Positions 36,531-46,295 of a DNA stretch of 64,000 nucleotides are shown one piece after another. The translations under genes were made by a program, and so were the position numbers. The notes under the pieces are model-generated. The model was not told the origin of the DNA. It made no database searches and worked only from the letters and a program-made list of their open reading frames with translations. Origin of the DNA: Clostridiales bacterium CHKCI006 (lineage in GTDB: Bacteria; Bacillota_I; Bacilli_A; Erysipelotrichales; Coprobacillaceae); assembly GCA_900018345.1 (NCBI GenBank), contig FCNA01000028.1, positions 1 to 64,000 on the forward strand, read 5' to 3'. Position 1 is the first letter of the stretch, and every line of letters starts with the position of its first letter.

Positions 36531-36845
36531 ATGAAACGTGCAATCATGCAGATCATTATCCATTCAGATCGGGACGAAGATTATTTGGCTTTTAAAAAAG
36601 ATCTTCATATCATTCTTGAACACGGCGTAACTGACTTCAGTCTGTCCCCATTACGTACAGATACCATGAAAACAGACTATGGCGAAATGTACATGACGCT
36701 GAGTGTGAATAATGTTTCTGAACTTCTTCATTTTCTGGCAACATCCTGGAGCGGACCAGAAGATGATTGCGAAACAGATACCATTCAGGCCGACTGCTTT
36801 CATCCGCTGGTTTCCTATCTCTATTTTCAGCTGCCAGATGTTTAG
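36531..36845 (+). CDS. hypothetical 104-aa protein
   Basis: I do not recognise this family. The product is acidic and mixed alpha/beta, with hydrophobic strands (RAIMQIIIHS, YMTLSV) and Asp/Glu clusters (SGPEDDCETDTIQADC); it has two Cys and no membrane segment. It has its own promoter, an AGAGGTGAG ribosome site and a strong terminator, so it is very probably a real gene. It is placed between two minus-strand blocks and converges on phoH. Confidence 0.75.
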   Translation: MKRAIMQIIIHSDRDEDYLAFKKDLHIILEHGVTDFSLSPLRTDTMKTDYGEMYMTLSVNNVSELLHFLATSWSGPEDDCETDTIQADCFHPLVSYLYFQLPDV

Positions 36846-36871
36846 GCGATTCCATCGAATCGCCTTTTTTT
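36845..36871. terminator. terminator between the orphan gene and phoH
   Basis: GGCGATTC-CATC-GAATCGCC followed by T7, overlapping the stop of the 104-aa gene; phoH converges here. Confidence 0.9.
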
Positions 36872-37847
36872 ATTCCTGCTGCTCTTGTTCACGCTTAGCA
36901 TAGCGTTCAATGATCTGTGTTACCACAGGATGTCTGACAACATCAAGACTAGTCAGGTATACAAACTGGATCCCTTTGATCCCCTTCAGTATTTCCAAAG
37001 CCGTCTTTAAACCGGAATGGATCCCTCTAGGCAAATCAATTTGCGTCACATCACCCGTGATGACCATTTTGGAACGGAAACCTAAACGCGTCAAAAACAT
37101 CTTCATTTGAGCATCCGTCGTATTCTGGGCCTCGTCCAGGATCACATAGGCATCCTCCAGCGTACGACCACGCATATAAGCCAGTGGTGCAATCTCAATA
37201 ATGCCCTTTTCCATCAGATTTTCCATTTTCTCCATGCCAAGCATATCAATCAGGGCGTCGTAAAGCGGACGAAGATAAGGATCCACTTTTTCTTTCAAGT
37301 CCCCTGGTAAGAAACCTAAATTCTCACCGGCTTCCACAGCTGGACGCGTCAGTACAATGCGTTTGACTTCATTACGCTTCAAAGCATTCACGGCAAAGAC
37401 AACCGCCAGATAGGTCTTTCCGGTCCCCGCCGGTCCAACACCAAAAACCACATCATTATTTTTGAGTGCCCGGAAATATTCCTGCTGTCCCAATGTTTTG
37501 GGATAAACGATCTTACCGCTTTGCGTTTTGGCAATGACCTGATTAGAAAAATTTTCTAACTCTTTTAATTGACCCGACCTTGCCAGTTTGATCGCGTAGA
37601 CCATTTCACGCGAACCGATACTGATATCTTTCTTGACCATCACACAAAGCGTCTTGAAGAGCGCCTGGATCAAGTCAAAATCCTCATCCGAGAGATGTTG
37701 GAAGATGAGCTGATCCTGTCGGACAATGATCGATGTATGAAATTCTTTTTCCAGAATCGTAATATTCTCTTCATGCAAACCTAGTAAGCGTGAGAGCTGT
37801 TCAATGGTAATTTGAGATTGGAGCTGCAAAATTTTTTCACTGCTCAT
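36870..37847 (-). CDS. phoH: PhoH family ATPase/ribonuclease-associated protein
   Basis: A 325-aa PhoH-like P-loop protein with Walker A GVGPAGTGKTYLAV (~135-148), VEAGENLGFLPGD, and Walker B AYVILDEAQNTT. Relatives act in RNA metabolism and are usually followed by ybeY. It starts 3 nt before the yqfD stop region, forming the conserved yqfC-yqfD-phoH order. YbeY is not found downstream here. Confidence 0.94.
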   Translation of the reverse strand: MSSEKILQLQSQITIEQLSRLLGLHEENITILEKEFHTSIIVRQDQLIFQHLSDEDFDLIQALFKTLCVMVKKDISIGSREMVYAIKLARSGQLKELENFSNQVIAKTQSGKIVYPKTLGQQEYFRALKNNDVVFGVGPAGTGKTYLAVVFAVNALKRNEVKRIVLTRPAVEAGENLGFLPGDLKEKVDPYLRPLYDALIDMLGMEKMENLMEKGIIEIAPLAYMRGRTLEDAYVILDEAQNTTDAQMKMFLTRLGFRSKMVITGDVTQIDLPRGIHSGLKTALEILKGIKGIQFVYLTSLDVVRHPVVTQIIERYAKREQEQQE

Positions 37848-37849
37848 TT

Positions 37850-38725
37850 CTAGTCCCCTTTACTTGCGATATTCTGATACAAAGTAAAATGTATCCTCAG
37901 TGTTATTTTACCCTCATTTGTCTCATATTGCAAAACATTTTCTTGCTCGATCGAATCATCCTCACCTAAATCAGCACGAACCTGCTCTAAAATCGCTAAA
38001 CGCAGCTCGCTAAACGCATCGACCTGATCTGTGACAGGCATGCTTGCCTCATATATTTTCCAGGTGTAGGCATAGACCTTTCCTTCTACCGGAATAAAGC
38101 GGACTTCGTCGCTAGTCGTGACTAACGAGTTATCAACCAGTGTCTCCCCTTTATGCACGTACTGGTTTCGCGTCACTAAAACATTGCCTTTAGAAACCTC
38201 GATGCGATCGACCAGACCATCCTGACTGGCAATCAACGGTTTATAATCTTCTTTTGTCACCTCACTGATGACTTTTGGAGTGTATTGCAGACGATACGTA
38301 TGTCCGCTGACTTCCAAACTCAGCCAATCGATCTTATCCGCATGATCCTGCTGCAACTGTCCTTGAATTTCTTCCAGTTCCTGCTGACTCATTAATGTTG
38401 CAGGCGGTTTGAGCCCATAATCAGCCAGCTGACTGGATAATTCTGCGGTAATATCCGGTCGACTGCCTTCAATGGTGATTGTCCAGACATATTGCCCGAG
38501 CCAAAAATAAGTCACAAAGAAACTGGCTAAGCCGACCAGACGAAAGCGCCCGGATACAAAGCGCAGTATATAATACAGCAGTCCTGTCGAACGGACAAAC
38601 CAAAGGTCCGGATGTAAAGACAGCAATGTGCGCCGATAGCGGTGACGCGCCATCATCAGATACGTGTTCTGTTTAGTCGGCTTAAGATGATAGATAGGAA
38701 TTCCATGCTGTTTTAAACTCTCCAA
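37850..38725 (-). CDS. yqfD: YqfD-like membrane protein
   Basis: A YqfD family member (sporulation stage IV-type protein in Bacillus), at least 291 aa. Visible are a helix at ~55-80 (LVGLASFFVTYFWLG), then a long extracytoplasmic part with IEGSRPDIT, GLVDRIEVSKGNVLVT and HKGETLVDNSL. The first standard start in frame is TTG at 38725, but the frame stays open upstream and codes a family-like strand (GFDLFEFHGDHLPELL). An ATA at 38773 sits 7 nt after AAAGGTGG and overlaps the yqfC stop (ATAG), so the true start may be there. It ends in TAG, just before phoH. Confidence 0.82.
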   Translation of the reverse strand: MESLKQHGIPIYHLKPTKQNTYLMMARHRYRRTLLSLHPDLWFVRSTGLLYYILRFVSGRFRLVGLASFFVTYFWLGQYVWTITIEGSRPDITAELSSQLADYGLKPPATLMSQQELEEIQGQLQQDHADKIDWLSLEVSGHTYRLQYTPKVISEVTKEDYKPLIASQDGLVDRIEVSKGNVLVTRNQYVHKGETLVDNSLVTTSDEVRFIPVEGKVYAYTWKIYEASMPVTDQVDAFSELRLAILEQVRADLGEDDSIEQENVLQYETNEGKITLRIHFTLYQNIASKGD

Positions 38726-38769
38726 TAACTCAGGCAGATGGTCACCATGGAACTCGAATAGATCGAAGC

Positions 38770-38961
38770 CTATAAGAAAACCACCTTTTGGATATGACCT
38801 TTCCCGCGCAGTTCATGCAAAGACATATAGGTCACTTCAAACCCTTCCCCCTCAAGACGCATCCGTTTTTCAGGAAGTTCGACCTCAATCAGGGCATCGG
38901 TCATGACTGTGAGTTTGACATATTTGGAGATTTGAAACATGTGTGTCTGAATGACAAGCAT
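38770..38961 (-). CDS. yqfC: YabP/YqfC family protein
   Basis: A short 63-aa YqfC-like protein (Bacillus homologue ~93 aa), identified mainly by position before yqfD-phoH and by the pattern TDALIEVELPEKRMRLEGEGFEV. In spore formers it belongs to the sigma-E regulon, but this gene set also occurs in related non-sporulating lineages. AGGTGA precedes the ATG. It ends TTATAG, overlapping the putative yqfD start. Confidence 0.7.
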   Translation of the reverse strand: MLVIQTHMFQISKYVKLTVMTDALIEVELPEKRMRLEGEGFEVTYMSLHELRGKGHIQKVVFL

Positions 38962-38993
38962 ACCATCACCTCAACTCATCATATGCCCAAATT

Positions 38994-39019
38994 AAAAAAA
39001 TACGACCGGAGTCGTATTT
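38994..39019 (-). terminator. telA terminator
   Basis: Minus strand AAATACGAC-TCCG-GTCGTATTT followed by T-tract. Confidence 0.9.
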
Positions 39020-40148
39020 AATGCCGAATTTCTAAAAGCTTATTTTTCAGCTCATTTTCAATTTTAGCGAGCTCTTCACTGGCTGCCTGGCGTTTGGCTC
39101 TACCTTCTTGCTGAATCTTCATTACTTCATCAAGCGTAGAGATCAACGACTGATTGGTCTGTTTAAGAGTCTCCATATCGACAATTCCACGTTCTGATTC
39201 TTTAGCGGTTTCCAGCGTTCCCATCTTCAACTTCTCAGCATTTTTCTTCAACAGCTGATTGGTCATATCACTGACTGCACGCTGCGCTTCCATGGCCTTG
39301 GTTGAATGATCCAGTCCCAGCGCTAAAACCATCTGTGATTTCCAAAGCGGGATCGTATTCACAATAGAAGACTGGATCTTCTCAGTCATCTGAATATTGT
39401 TATTCTGAATCAGTCGGATCTGTGGTCCCATCTGCAAAGCCACCATTCGTGTCAATTCTAGATCATGCAGCTTCTTTTCAAAACGATCGCATAAACTTGC
39501 ATAATCGTTGGCTGCCTGAGAATCTTCCGGCAATCCTGAGCGTTGTGCTTTATTGATGAGTTCAGACAATTCTACTTCACGTGCCTGCTTCAAGCGTTTT
39601 TGGCCTGCGATGATATAAAGAGAAAGCTCCTTGAAATGATTTAGATTCATCTCGTACATCTCATCCAATAAAGCAATATCTTTCATCAGTTGAATCTGAT
39701 GTCCTTCTAAGACTTCAGTGATATGATCGACATTGGTTTCCGCTTTCTCATACTTCGTTTTCAGATTAGACACCTTATCTTTGGCTTTCCGAAAGAAACT
39801 AAAGCCGCCCTTCTCTTCTTCGGTATCGATGCTTTTCAGCTCGTTGATCAGATCTGTCATCAGCTGACCCACTTCACCCAGATCCTTTGTCCTAACGCTG
39901 TTCAATGTCGTTTCTGAAAAATTCGCCATTTTCGTTTGGGCCGCCGCTCCATACTGTAAGACAAGTTCAGAATTATTTAAATCGATTTGTTTGACGAAAT
40001 CATCAACCATCTTTTTTTCTTCATCTGTCAGTTGCTGTTCTGTCACGATTTCTTCCTTCTCAATGGCTTTCGTATCGACCTGATTTGCTTTTTCCTCTGC
40101 AAAAGGGTTCAAGGTTAAAGAAATGGTTTGTTCTGCTTTCTGTTCCAT
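39018..40148 (-). CDS. TelA-like toxic anion resistance protein
   Basis: A 376-aa all-helical, coiled-coil-rich protein of the TelA/KlaA (PF05816) family. It shows YGAAAQTKMANFSE, VGQLMTDLINELKS, MTEKIQSSIVNTIPLWKSQM and LETAKESERGIVDMETLKQTN. Named for tellurite resistance on plasmids, but chromosomal copies in Bacillota relate to cell-envelope stress; the role here is unproven. Monocistronic, with a minus-strand -10 TACAAT at 40180-40185. It is not next to TerD-type genes. Confidence 0.88.
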   Translation of the reverse strand: MEQKAEQTISLTLNPFAEEKANQVDTKAIEKEEIVTEQQLTDEEKKMVDDFVKQIDLNNSELVLQYGAAAQTKMANFSETTLNSVRTKDLGEVGQLMTDLINELKSIDTEEEKGGFSFFRKAKDKVSNLKTKYEKAETNVDHITEVLEGHQIQLMKDIALLDEMYEMNLNHFKELSLYIIAGQKRLKQAREVELSELINKAQRSGLPEDSQAANDYASLCDRFEKKLHDLELTRMVALQMGPQIRLIQNNNIQMTEKIQSSIVNTIPLWKSQMVLALGLDHSTKAMEAQRAVSDMTNQLLKKNAEKLKMGTLETAKESERGIVDMETLKQTNQSLISTLDEVMKIQQEGRAKRQAASEELAKIENELKNKLLEIRH

Positions 40149-40210
40149 GATAAACCTCCTGTCTGTTCCACATAACCCTATTGTATCAAATTTTAAATTA
40201 AAAGACTACA

Positions 40211-40236
40211 AAAAAAGCGGTGATCATCACACCGCT
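40211..40236 (-). terminator. rpsU terminator
   Basis: Minus strand AGCGGTG-(7 nt)-CACCGCT followed by T7. Confidence 0.9.
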
Positions 40237-40272
40237 CGTATCCTATTTATAAAAATAGAATTCATCGTAAAG

Positions 40273-40455
40273 TTAACGCTGTTTGCCTTTGTTTTTTCTA
40301 GCAGCTTCAGATTTCATTTTACGTTTTAAACCAGGTTTAACGTAAAACTCTCTTTTACGTGCTTCTGCAAGGGTTCCTGTTCTAGAAACTTGTCTTTTAA
40401 AACGACGTAATGCATCATCTAATGATTCATTTTCTCTTACTACAGTTTTTGCCAT
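40273..40455 (-). CDS. rpsU: 30S ribosomal protein S21
   Basis: A 60-aa basic S21 ([31 protein letters not shown]). It is near the anti-Shine-Dalgarno on the 30S platform and aids initiation. It is monocistronic here, without the yqeY gene that often follows. Confidence 0.96.
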   Translation of the reverse strand: MAKTVVRENESLDDALRRFKRQVSRTGTLAEARKREFYVKPGLKRKMKSEAARKNKGKQR

Positions 40456-40493
40456 TTGAACTTCCCCCCTTTACCACGATGAATACAACATGT

Positions 40494-40522
40494 ATTATAC
40501 ACAACCCTTTTTAAAAAAGCAA
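40494..40522 (-). promoter_or_regulatory. rpsU promoter
   Basis: Minus strand -35 TTGCTT (40522-40517), 17-bp spacer, -10 TATAAT (40499-40494). Confidence 0.7.
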
Positions 40523-40577
40523 CAAAAAATTGATTCAATATGTGGTTTTTTCATGGGTCGTGTTCATCATTTTGGAA

Positions 40578-41222
40578 TCATGAACGATTCACTAACATGA
40601 CTCCGCTGCTTGTTCCTAAGCGACTGGCACCCGCTTCGATCATCTGCAAGGCATCCTGCAGCGTACGAATACCGCCGCTTGCCTTAACCATCATTTTTTC
40701 TCCCACGGTCGCTTTCATCAAAGCAACATCTTCCACTGTTGCCCCATGCTTGTTGAAACCGGTGGATGTTTTAACAAATTGCGCACCGGCAGCCATGGCC
40801 AACTGACAGGCCTTCACAATCTCTTCACGACTTAACAGACACGTTTCCAGGATGACCTTGACCAAATGTCCCTGACTCGCTTTGACCACAGCCTCAATAT
40901 CCTGCTGTACTTCCTGGTATAAACCGGCCTTGAGTGCCCCGATTGCAATGACCATATCAATCTCATCAGCACCTTGTCTGATGGCCTCTGCTGTCTCAAA
41001 TGCCTTGACGGCTGATGTGTTGGCCCCAAGAGGAAAACCAATCACAGTACAAACTTTGACATCACTATCCTGCAGTTTCTTTTTAGCATAGCCCACATAG
41101 CAGGGATTGATGCAAACCGATGCAAAATGATATGTCTTGGCTTCGTCTATTAAGCGATCAATGTCCTGTGGTGTCGCTTCAGGTTTCAAATTCGTGTGAT
41201 CAATATATTTAGCTAGATTCAT
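40578..41222 (-). CDS. deoC: deoxyribose-phosphate aldolase
   Basis: A 214-aa class I aldolase splitting 2-deoxyribose-5-P to glyceraldehyde-3-P and acetaldehyde in nucleoside salvage. The Schiff-base Lys is in FVKTSTGF, the partner Lys in VKASGGIRT, and the proton-relay Asp in DEIDMVI. The ribosome site directly before the ATG is weak (AAAAGAG). No deoA, deoB or pdp adjoins it. Confidence 0.95.
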   Translation of the reverse strand: MNLAKYIDHTNLKPEATPQDIDRLIDEAKTYHFASVCINPCYVGYAKKKLQDSDVKVCTVIGFPLGANTSAVKAFETAEAIRQGADEIDMVIAIGALKAGLYQEVQQDIEAVVKASQGHLVKVILETCLLSREEIVKACQLAMAAGAQFVKTSTGFNKHGATVEDVALMKATVGEKMMVKASGGIRTLQDALQMIEAGASRLGTSSGVMLVNRS

Positions 41223-41439
41223 ACTCTTTTATCTGGGATATGTTCCTTCCTGCGTTATCCCTACTCCTTTCAATCCTCATTATATCAAAAATAGAAAACA
41301 TGGAAAACGAATTTTTATCTGCATTCGCTCATTATGCCTAGATGACCTATGATCCAGCCCACTGTTTACATCCTGGTCTTTGCTATGCTGACTAGAGGTG
41401 GATGTCGTTTGACAGTCTTTGTTTAACCAATTGTTTCGA

Positions 41440-41464
41440 AATGAAAAGACGAGTGATCCTCGCC
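41440..41464 (-). terminator. rsmE-mtaB terminator
   Basis: Minus strand GGCGAG-GATCA-CTCGTC (one G-U pair) followed by TTTT, just after the mtaB stop. Short stem and T-tract. Confidence 0.55.
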
Positions 41465-41468
41465 TTGA

Positions 41469-42770
41469 TCATTCCACTAGTTCAGCCAAACAATAAGGGG
41501 CTTCATAAGAAAGCACACGTACAGTTGTGACCTTACCAATCATATCGGGTTCATAAGGGATCTTTACTTTCAAATAATTCGAAGCATGACCGATCAGCTG
41601 ATGCTCACGATCCACTTCTTCAAAGATGACCTCGAGCGTTCTACCAATGAAGCGGCTGGCATATTGCTCATGTAAATGTCTCGAGAGTTCAAGCAGGACA
41701 TGAACACGATCATGTTTCACATTTTCAGGAACTTGTCCTGGCATGCGCGCCGCCGGTGTATTCTTTCTTTTGGAATAAGGGAAAACATGTAATTCAGAGT
41801 AACCTATTTCTTCAATAAAGCGCCTGGTCATCTCGAATTCCTCATCCGTTTCCTGAGGGAAACCAACGATGACATCCGTCGTAATCGCGATATCAGGCAC
41901 GGCATCTCTGATTTGCTGGATCTTCGCAGCGTAATCCTTTGTCGTATATTTCCGATTCATGCGTTTGAGAACGGTATTGCAGCCGGATTGTAACGGAATA
42001 TGCAAATGATCAACGATCAGTTTTTCATGTGAGATGAGTTCAATGATCTCATCCGTAATCTGGCTGGTTTCAATCGAAGAAATACGCAGACGCTTCAGCC
42101 CTTGGACTTCTTTGACAATATCTCGTAAAAGATCCGCAAAATTGTAATGGTCCAGATCCAAACCATAACCGGCTGTATGAATTCCTGTCAAAACAATCTC
42201 CACAAAACCATGATCAACCAGCGTCTGTGCTTCCTGAATGACGCTTTCTTTAGGACGAGAGCGCACCATTCCGCGAGCATAAGGAATAATGCAATAAGTA
42301 CAGAAATTATTGCAGCCATCCTGAATTTTCAGGAAAGCACGGGTATTTTCTGAAAAACTGGCGACTTTGAGATCTTCAAAACGGCGCGTATGCATGATAT
42401 CCTCCACATGGCACTCCACCTGACCGGTCTGCTGATACTGATTAACATAATCAACGATCCGATCACGATGCTGTGTGCCCAGTACGACACCAACCCCTTC
42501 GATCTGCAAGATCTCTTGACTGGCCACCTGGCTATAACAACCTGTCACACATACGACTGCATCCGGATTATGCCGGATCGCTCTGCGAATCATCTGACGG
42601 CTCTTACTGTCACCCGTATTGGTTACCGTACAAGTATTAATGACATAAACATCCGCTTTATCTTTAAAATCAACCAGGGTATAGCCATCCTGCTCAAACA
42701 ATTTCTTCATTGCTTCTGATTCATATGTATTCACTTTACAACCTAAAGTATGGAAAGCAACTGTCTTCAT
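41469..42770 (-). CDS. mtaB: tRNA t6A37 methylthiotransferase
   Basis: A 433-aa radical-SAM enzyme converting t6A37 to ms2t6A37 in ANN-decoding tRNAs. The N-terminal UPF0004 cluster Cys are in HTLGCKVN, INTCTVTN and VTGCYSQ; the radical-SAM CxxxCxxC is in DGCNNFCTYC; a TRAM domain ends the protein. The ATG overlaps the rsmE stop by 4 nt, a common rsmE-mtaB arrangement. Confidence 0.95.
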   Translation of the reverse strand: MKTVAFHTLGCKVNTYESEAMKKLFEQDGYTLVDFKDKADVYVINTCTVTNTGDSKSRQMIRRAIRHNPDAVVCVTGCYSQVASQEILQIEGVGVVLGTQHRDRIVDYVNQYQQTGQVECHVEDIMHTRRFEDLKVASFSENTRAFLKIQDGCNNFCTYCIIPYARGMVRSRPKESVIQEAQTLVDHGFVEIVLTGIHTAGYGLDLDHYNFADLLRDIVKEVQGLKRLRISSIETSQITDEIIELISHEKLIVDHLHIPLQSGCNTVLKRMNRKYTTKDYAAKIQQIRDAVPDIAITTDVIVGFPQETDEEFEMTRRFIEEIGYSELHVFPYSKRKNTPAARMPGQVPENVKHDRVHVLLELSRHLHEQYASRFIGRTLEVIFEEVDREHQLIGHASNYLKVKIPYEPDMIGKVTTVRVLSYEAPYCLAELVE

Positions 42771-43513
42771 AGTTCCTCCTTTAACTCACGATAAAATCCA
42801 ATCACACTCAACATATATAAAGGGGCTGTTTCACTACGCAGGATCCTTTTTCCTAAGCTGCAGCGTACATAACCCAGTTCCGTCAAAGCATTCACTTCAC
42901 TGATCTCTAAACCGCCTTCTGGCCCTACCACAATGTTTAACCAGTCACCGGCTTTAAGTTGGGTCAGCGTATCAGCAAAATGATGGTGCTCATGACTGCG
43001 CGAATCCTCCTCATAAGCAACCAACCCATGATCAAATACAAAAGCTTGTAATTCTTTCAGTGTCATTGGATCGTGCAAACGAACACGACGTGTCCGCTCC
43101 GATTGTTCAAGCGCTTCTTTGATGATCTTCTCATAACGGACACGCTTTTTGGAAAAGCGTGAAGCGTCGGTTCGAATCAATGAACGGGCACTTAAAAAAG
43201 GAACAATCTCTTCTACGCCTAATTCTGTCGCTTTCTGAATGACCATCTCGAACTTATCCAGTTTTGGCAATCCATAAATGAGACGTACATGCACATCTAA
43301 TTCATGGTCTTCTTCACAACGCTGCTCTATTTTCAAAAGACCACTCTTTTCATCAAGCAAGGTGCAAAGATAGACTTGCTCATCTTCATCGATCACATAT
43401 ACCTGATCCCCTTTAGACATACGCATGACTTTACGCATATGGAAAGTATCTTCTTCATTCATTTGGACATGCTGTGCGTCCATTTGCGTATTTAAAATCA
43501 TATATCGCTGCAT
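42767..43513 (-). CDS. rsmE: 16S rRNA m3U1498 methyltransferase
   Basis: A 248-aa SPOUT-class methyltransferase. The PUA-like N-terminus includes EDTFHMRKVMRMSKGDQV. The knotted SAM site is VGPEGGLEISEVN and SLGKRILRSETAPLYML. Adjacent mtaB makes this a two-gene RNA-modification unit. Confidence 0.95.
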   Translation of the reverse strand: MQRYMILNTQMDAQHVQMNEEDTFHMRKVMRMSKGDQVYVIDEDEQVYLCTLLDEKSGLLKIEQRCEEDHELDVHVRLIYGLPKLDKFEMVIQKATELGVEEIVPFLSARSLIRTDASRFSKKRVRYEKIIKEALEQSERTRRVRLHDPMTLKELQAFVFDHGLVAYEEDSRSHEHHHFADTLTQLKAGDWLNIVVGPEGGLEISEVNALTELGYVRCSLGKRILRSETAPLYMLSVIGFYRELKEEL

Positions 43514-43572
43514 TTATCTCACCCCATTAGGTTCTATTCTAACACAATCCGACATTGTTGAAAATCATTAAC

Positions 43573-43604
43573 ATAAAAAAAGACTCGAGTTTGACCTCGA
43601 ATCT
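43573..43604 (-). terminator. clpB terminator
   Basis: Minus strand GATTCGAG-GTCAAA-CTCGAGTC followed by T7. Confidence 0.88.
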
Positions 43605-43609
43605 TTGAT

Positions 43610-46171
43610 TTATGCACTTTGAATGATCAATTCGTCATTGCGTTCGTCGATCACAATCTGTGAACCGTCCTTTATCCGGCCTTCCAGGATGGCTCTGGCA
43701 ACCATCGTCTCTACATGCTTCTGAATAAAACGCTTCAACGGACGGGCACCATAGATTGGTTCAAAACCGTTGTCGGCAATAAACTGTTTTGCCTGGTCAG
43801 TCAAGGAAATGGAAATATTCTGTTTTTTCAGACGAGTAGATAACTCACGCATAAACTTATCAATGATCTGGTAGACAACACGATCATCCAAAGAATTAAA
43901 CATGACGATCTCATCCACACGGTTTAAGAATTCAGGTTTAAAATGAGCCTTGAGTTCGTTCATGACTAACTCTCGATTTTCGGCCGTATTACCATTCAAC
44001 AGATAGTTGGAACCGATATTGCTGGTCATAATGATGATTGTATTCTTGAAGTTAATCACATTGCCTTTCGAATCGGTGATACGCCCATCATCAAGTACCT
44101 GCAGCAAGATATTAAAGACATCCGGATGTGCTTTCTCAATCTCATCTAAGAGAACGATGCAGTAAGGATTCCGTCTGACCGCTTCACTTAATTGGCCGCC
44201 TTCTTCATAACCGACATATCCTGGAGGCGCCCCAAGTAAACGGGACACACTGAATTTTTCCATGTATTCAGACATATCAATACGAACAATATGGGATTCA
44301 CTGTCGAATAATTGCATCGCCAATGCCTTCGCTACCTCAGTTTTACCTACACCGGTAGGACCTAAGAACATAAAGGAACCGATAGGACGATTCTCGTCGT
44401 TGATCCCTGCGCGGCTACGCAAGATCGCATCGACGACTTTCTCCAGTGCTTCATCCTGACCGATGACTCTTTCTTTCAGAACATCCTCCAGACCAAGGAT
44501 CTTATCTCGCTCGGACTGGGCCAATTTCTGAACGGGGATCTTTGTCCACTTCGCAATGACTTCGGCGACATCATCTTCCGTCACGCGGTCTTTAAGCATC
44601 TTGTTGTCAGACTCTTTGGCTTCCAGTTCCGCAATCTTCTTATTGATCTCTGGCAGTTCACTATACATGATACGGCTGGCTTCGACCAGGTTTCCGTTAG
44701 TCTGATAATCTTCCATCTGTCTTTCCAAACTAGTTTTCTTTTCCTTTAATTGTTTAACTTCGCCCAGTTCTTTCTTTTCATCTTCCCATTGCAGACGTAA
44801 AGTTTTTTCACGCTCTTCTAAATTCGCAATCTTTTTAGAAATATCCTGCGCTCTTTCTTTATTCTGTTCATCTTTTTCAATGGATAACAATTCCATTTTT
44901 AAACGATTCTTTTCACGGGTAATATCATCAAGCTCCTCAGGTAAGGAATCGATTTCCATTCGAATACTTGCACAAGCCTCATCGATCAGGTCGATGGCCT
45001 TATCTGGCAGAAAACGATCGGTAATATATCGATTAGATAAACTTGCTGCGCTAACGATAGCCTGGTCAGTAATTCTGACACCATGGTGCTGTTCAAAGGA
45101 AGATTTTAAACCACGCAGGATAGCGATCGTATCATCCAGATCTGGTTCAGCAACCAATACCTTCTGGAATCGCCTTTCCAAAGCAGCATCTTTCTCAATA
45201 TACTGTCGATATTCATCCAGGGTCGTCGCACCGATACAGTGCAGTTCACCACGCGCCAGCATTGGCTTTAATAAATTGGCCGCATCCATCGCACCATCCG
45301 TCTTACCGGCGCCAACCAGCTGATGGATCTCATCAATGAACAGAATGATATTTCCTTCTGATTTCTGAATCTCGCCTAAAACGGCCTTCAAACGTTCCTC
45401 GAATTCACCACGATACTTAGCTCCCGCGACAAGAGCCCCTAAATCGAGTTCATAAACGGTTTTATGCTGCAGGCTCAATGGTACGTCATTGGCATGAATA
45501 CGCCAGGCCAGTCCTTCAACGATTGCTGTCTTACCAACCCCTGGTTCACCAATCAGGATGGGATTGTTTTTCGTTTTACGCGCCAGGATCTGAATTACAC
45601 GACGTATCTCCTCATCACGACCGATGATGGGATCCAGTTTGCCATCTGCTACATCCTGCGTGAGATCACGTCCGTATTTCTGCAACACTTCATATTGATT
45701 TTCAGGATCTTTTGATTGTACCATATGATCACCCCTAATTTCTAAAATTACTTTTTTGACTTCTTCCTTGTTTTTGCCGATTTGCTGAACCACTTCTTTT
45801 AAAAGCTGGTTTTGACAATCAAACATTGCCAGGAATAAATGTTCAACACTTAAGTATTGATCCTTAAATTGATTTTTAACGTTATTGGCATGATTGAGCC
45901 ACTGACTCAGGTCATAACCCATTGTCATATTTTCTGGATTCATATGACTGATGGTTGACTTTTGCGCCAAGCTGCGCTGGACAAGTCTAACCAACGGTTC
46001 ACTGCTTACATTTAAATGAGAAAGGATTCTTGGATATAATCCATCACCATCTTTTAACAGAAGATACAGCATATGATCTACATCCAAAACGGCATGCTGT
46101 CTATCCGTTGCAAGCTGCTGCGCACCAGAAAGCGCCTCAATGACCTTATTTGTAAATTGATTGGCATCCAT
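43610..46171 (-). CDS. clpB: ClpB disaggregase (Hsp100)
   Basis: An 853-aa two-ring AAA+ unfoldase that dissolves heat-aggregated proteins with DnaK and small Hsps. Order: N-domain (1-150), AAA-1 with Walker [10 protein letters not shown] and [15 protein letters not shown], a long coiled-coil M-domain (~400-530), and AAA-2 with [29 protein letters not shown] and the C-terminal domain. The pore loop YRGEFEERL is present. The start at 46171 (MDANQF) has AAGGAGG 9 nt upstream; the longer frame starts inside the operator. Controlled by two CIRCE elements, so HrcA-repressed. Confidence 0.97.
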   Translation of the reverse strand: MDANQFTNKVIEALSGAQQLATDRQHAVLDVDHMLYLLLKDGDGLYPRILSHLNVSSEPLVRLVQRSLAQKSTISHMNPENMTMGYDLSQWLNHANNVKNQFKDQYLSVEHLFLAMFDCQNQLLKEVVQQIGKNKEEVKKVILEIRGDHMVQSKDPENQYEVLQKYGRDLTQDVADGKLDPIIGRDEEIRRVIQILARKTKNNPILIGEPGVGKTAIVEGLAWRIHANDVPLSLQHKTVYELDLGALVAGAKYRGEFEERLKAVLGEIQKSEGNIILFIDEIHQLVGAGKTDGAMDAANLLKPMLARGELHCIGATTLDEYRQYIEKDAALERRFQKVLVAEPDLDDTIAILRGLKSSFEQHHGVRITDQAIVSAASLSNRYITDRFLPDKAIDLIDEACASIRMEIDSLPEELDDITREKNRLKMELLSIEKDEQNKERAQDISKKIANLEEREKTLRLQWEDEKKELGEVKQLKEKKTSLERQMEDYQTNGNLVEASRIMYSELPEINKKIAELEAKESDNKMLKDRVTEDDVAEVIAKWTKIPVQKLAQSERDKILGLEDVLKERVIGQDEALEKVVDAILRSRAGINDENRPIGSFMFLGPTGVGKTEVAKALAMQLFDSESHIVRIDMSEYMEKFSVSRLLGAPPGYVGYEEGGQLSEAVRRNPYCIVLLDEIEKAHPDVFNILLQVLDDGRITDSKGNVINFKNTIIIMTSNIGSNYLLNGNTAENRELVMNELKAHFKPEFLNRVDEIVMFNSLDDRVVYQIIDKFMRELSTRLKKQNISISLTDQAKQFIADNGFEPIYGARPLKRFIQKHVETMVARAILEGRIKDGSQIVIDERNDELIIQSA

Positions 46172-46185
46172 AAAAATCAACCTCC

Positions 46186-46212
46186 TTAGCACTCATTATC
46201 TCCAAGTGCTAA
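46186..46212 (-). promoter_or_regulatory. CIRCE operator 1 (clpB, downstream)
   Basis: TTAGCACTC-N9-AAGTGCTAA, eight of nine positions symmetric. It lies at the transcription start/ribosome-site side of the clpB promoter, where HrcA would block transcription. Confidence 0.9.
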
Positions 46213-46216
46213 TATT

Positions 46217-46244
46217 ATTATACACCTTATTTTAGCACTGTCAA
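46217..46244 (-). promoter_or_regulatory. clpB promoter
   Basis: Minus strand -35 TTGACA (46244-46239), 16-bp spacer, -10 TATAAT (46222-46217). The -35 lies partly inside CIRCE operator 2. Confidence 0.88.
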
Positions 46245-46258
46245 CAAAAGAGTGCTAA
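46232..46258 (-). promoter_or_regulatory. CIRCE operator 2 (clpB, -35 region)
   Basis: TTAGCACTG-N9-GAGTGCTAA. Its spacer and one half-site contain the -35 hexamer of the clpB promoter, so bound HrcA would exclude RNA polymerase. Confidence 0.92.
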
Positions 46259-46295
46259 AAAATTTCTTTTTTTAATCCGTGCTCAGCACGGATCA

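Noticed and set aside
39018-40148. Part of a tellurite-resistance (ter) island
   Set aside because: TelA-like genes are common singletons in Bacillota; no TerC/TerD/TerZ genes lie nearby.
46270-46292. Terminator after hsp20
   Set aside because: A hairpin (ATCCGTG/CACGGAT) is present, but it is followed by A residues rather than T on the minus strand, so intrinsic termination is not supported. Read-through into clpB is possible.
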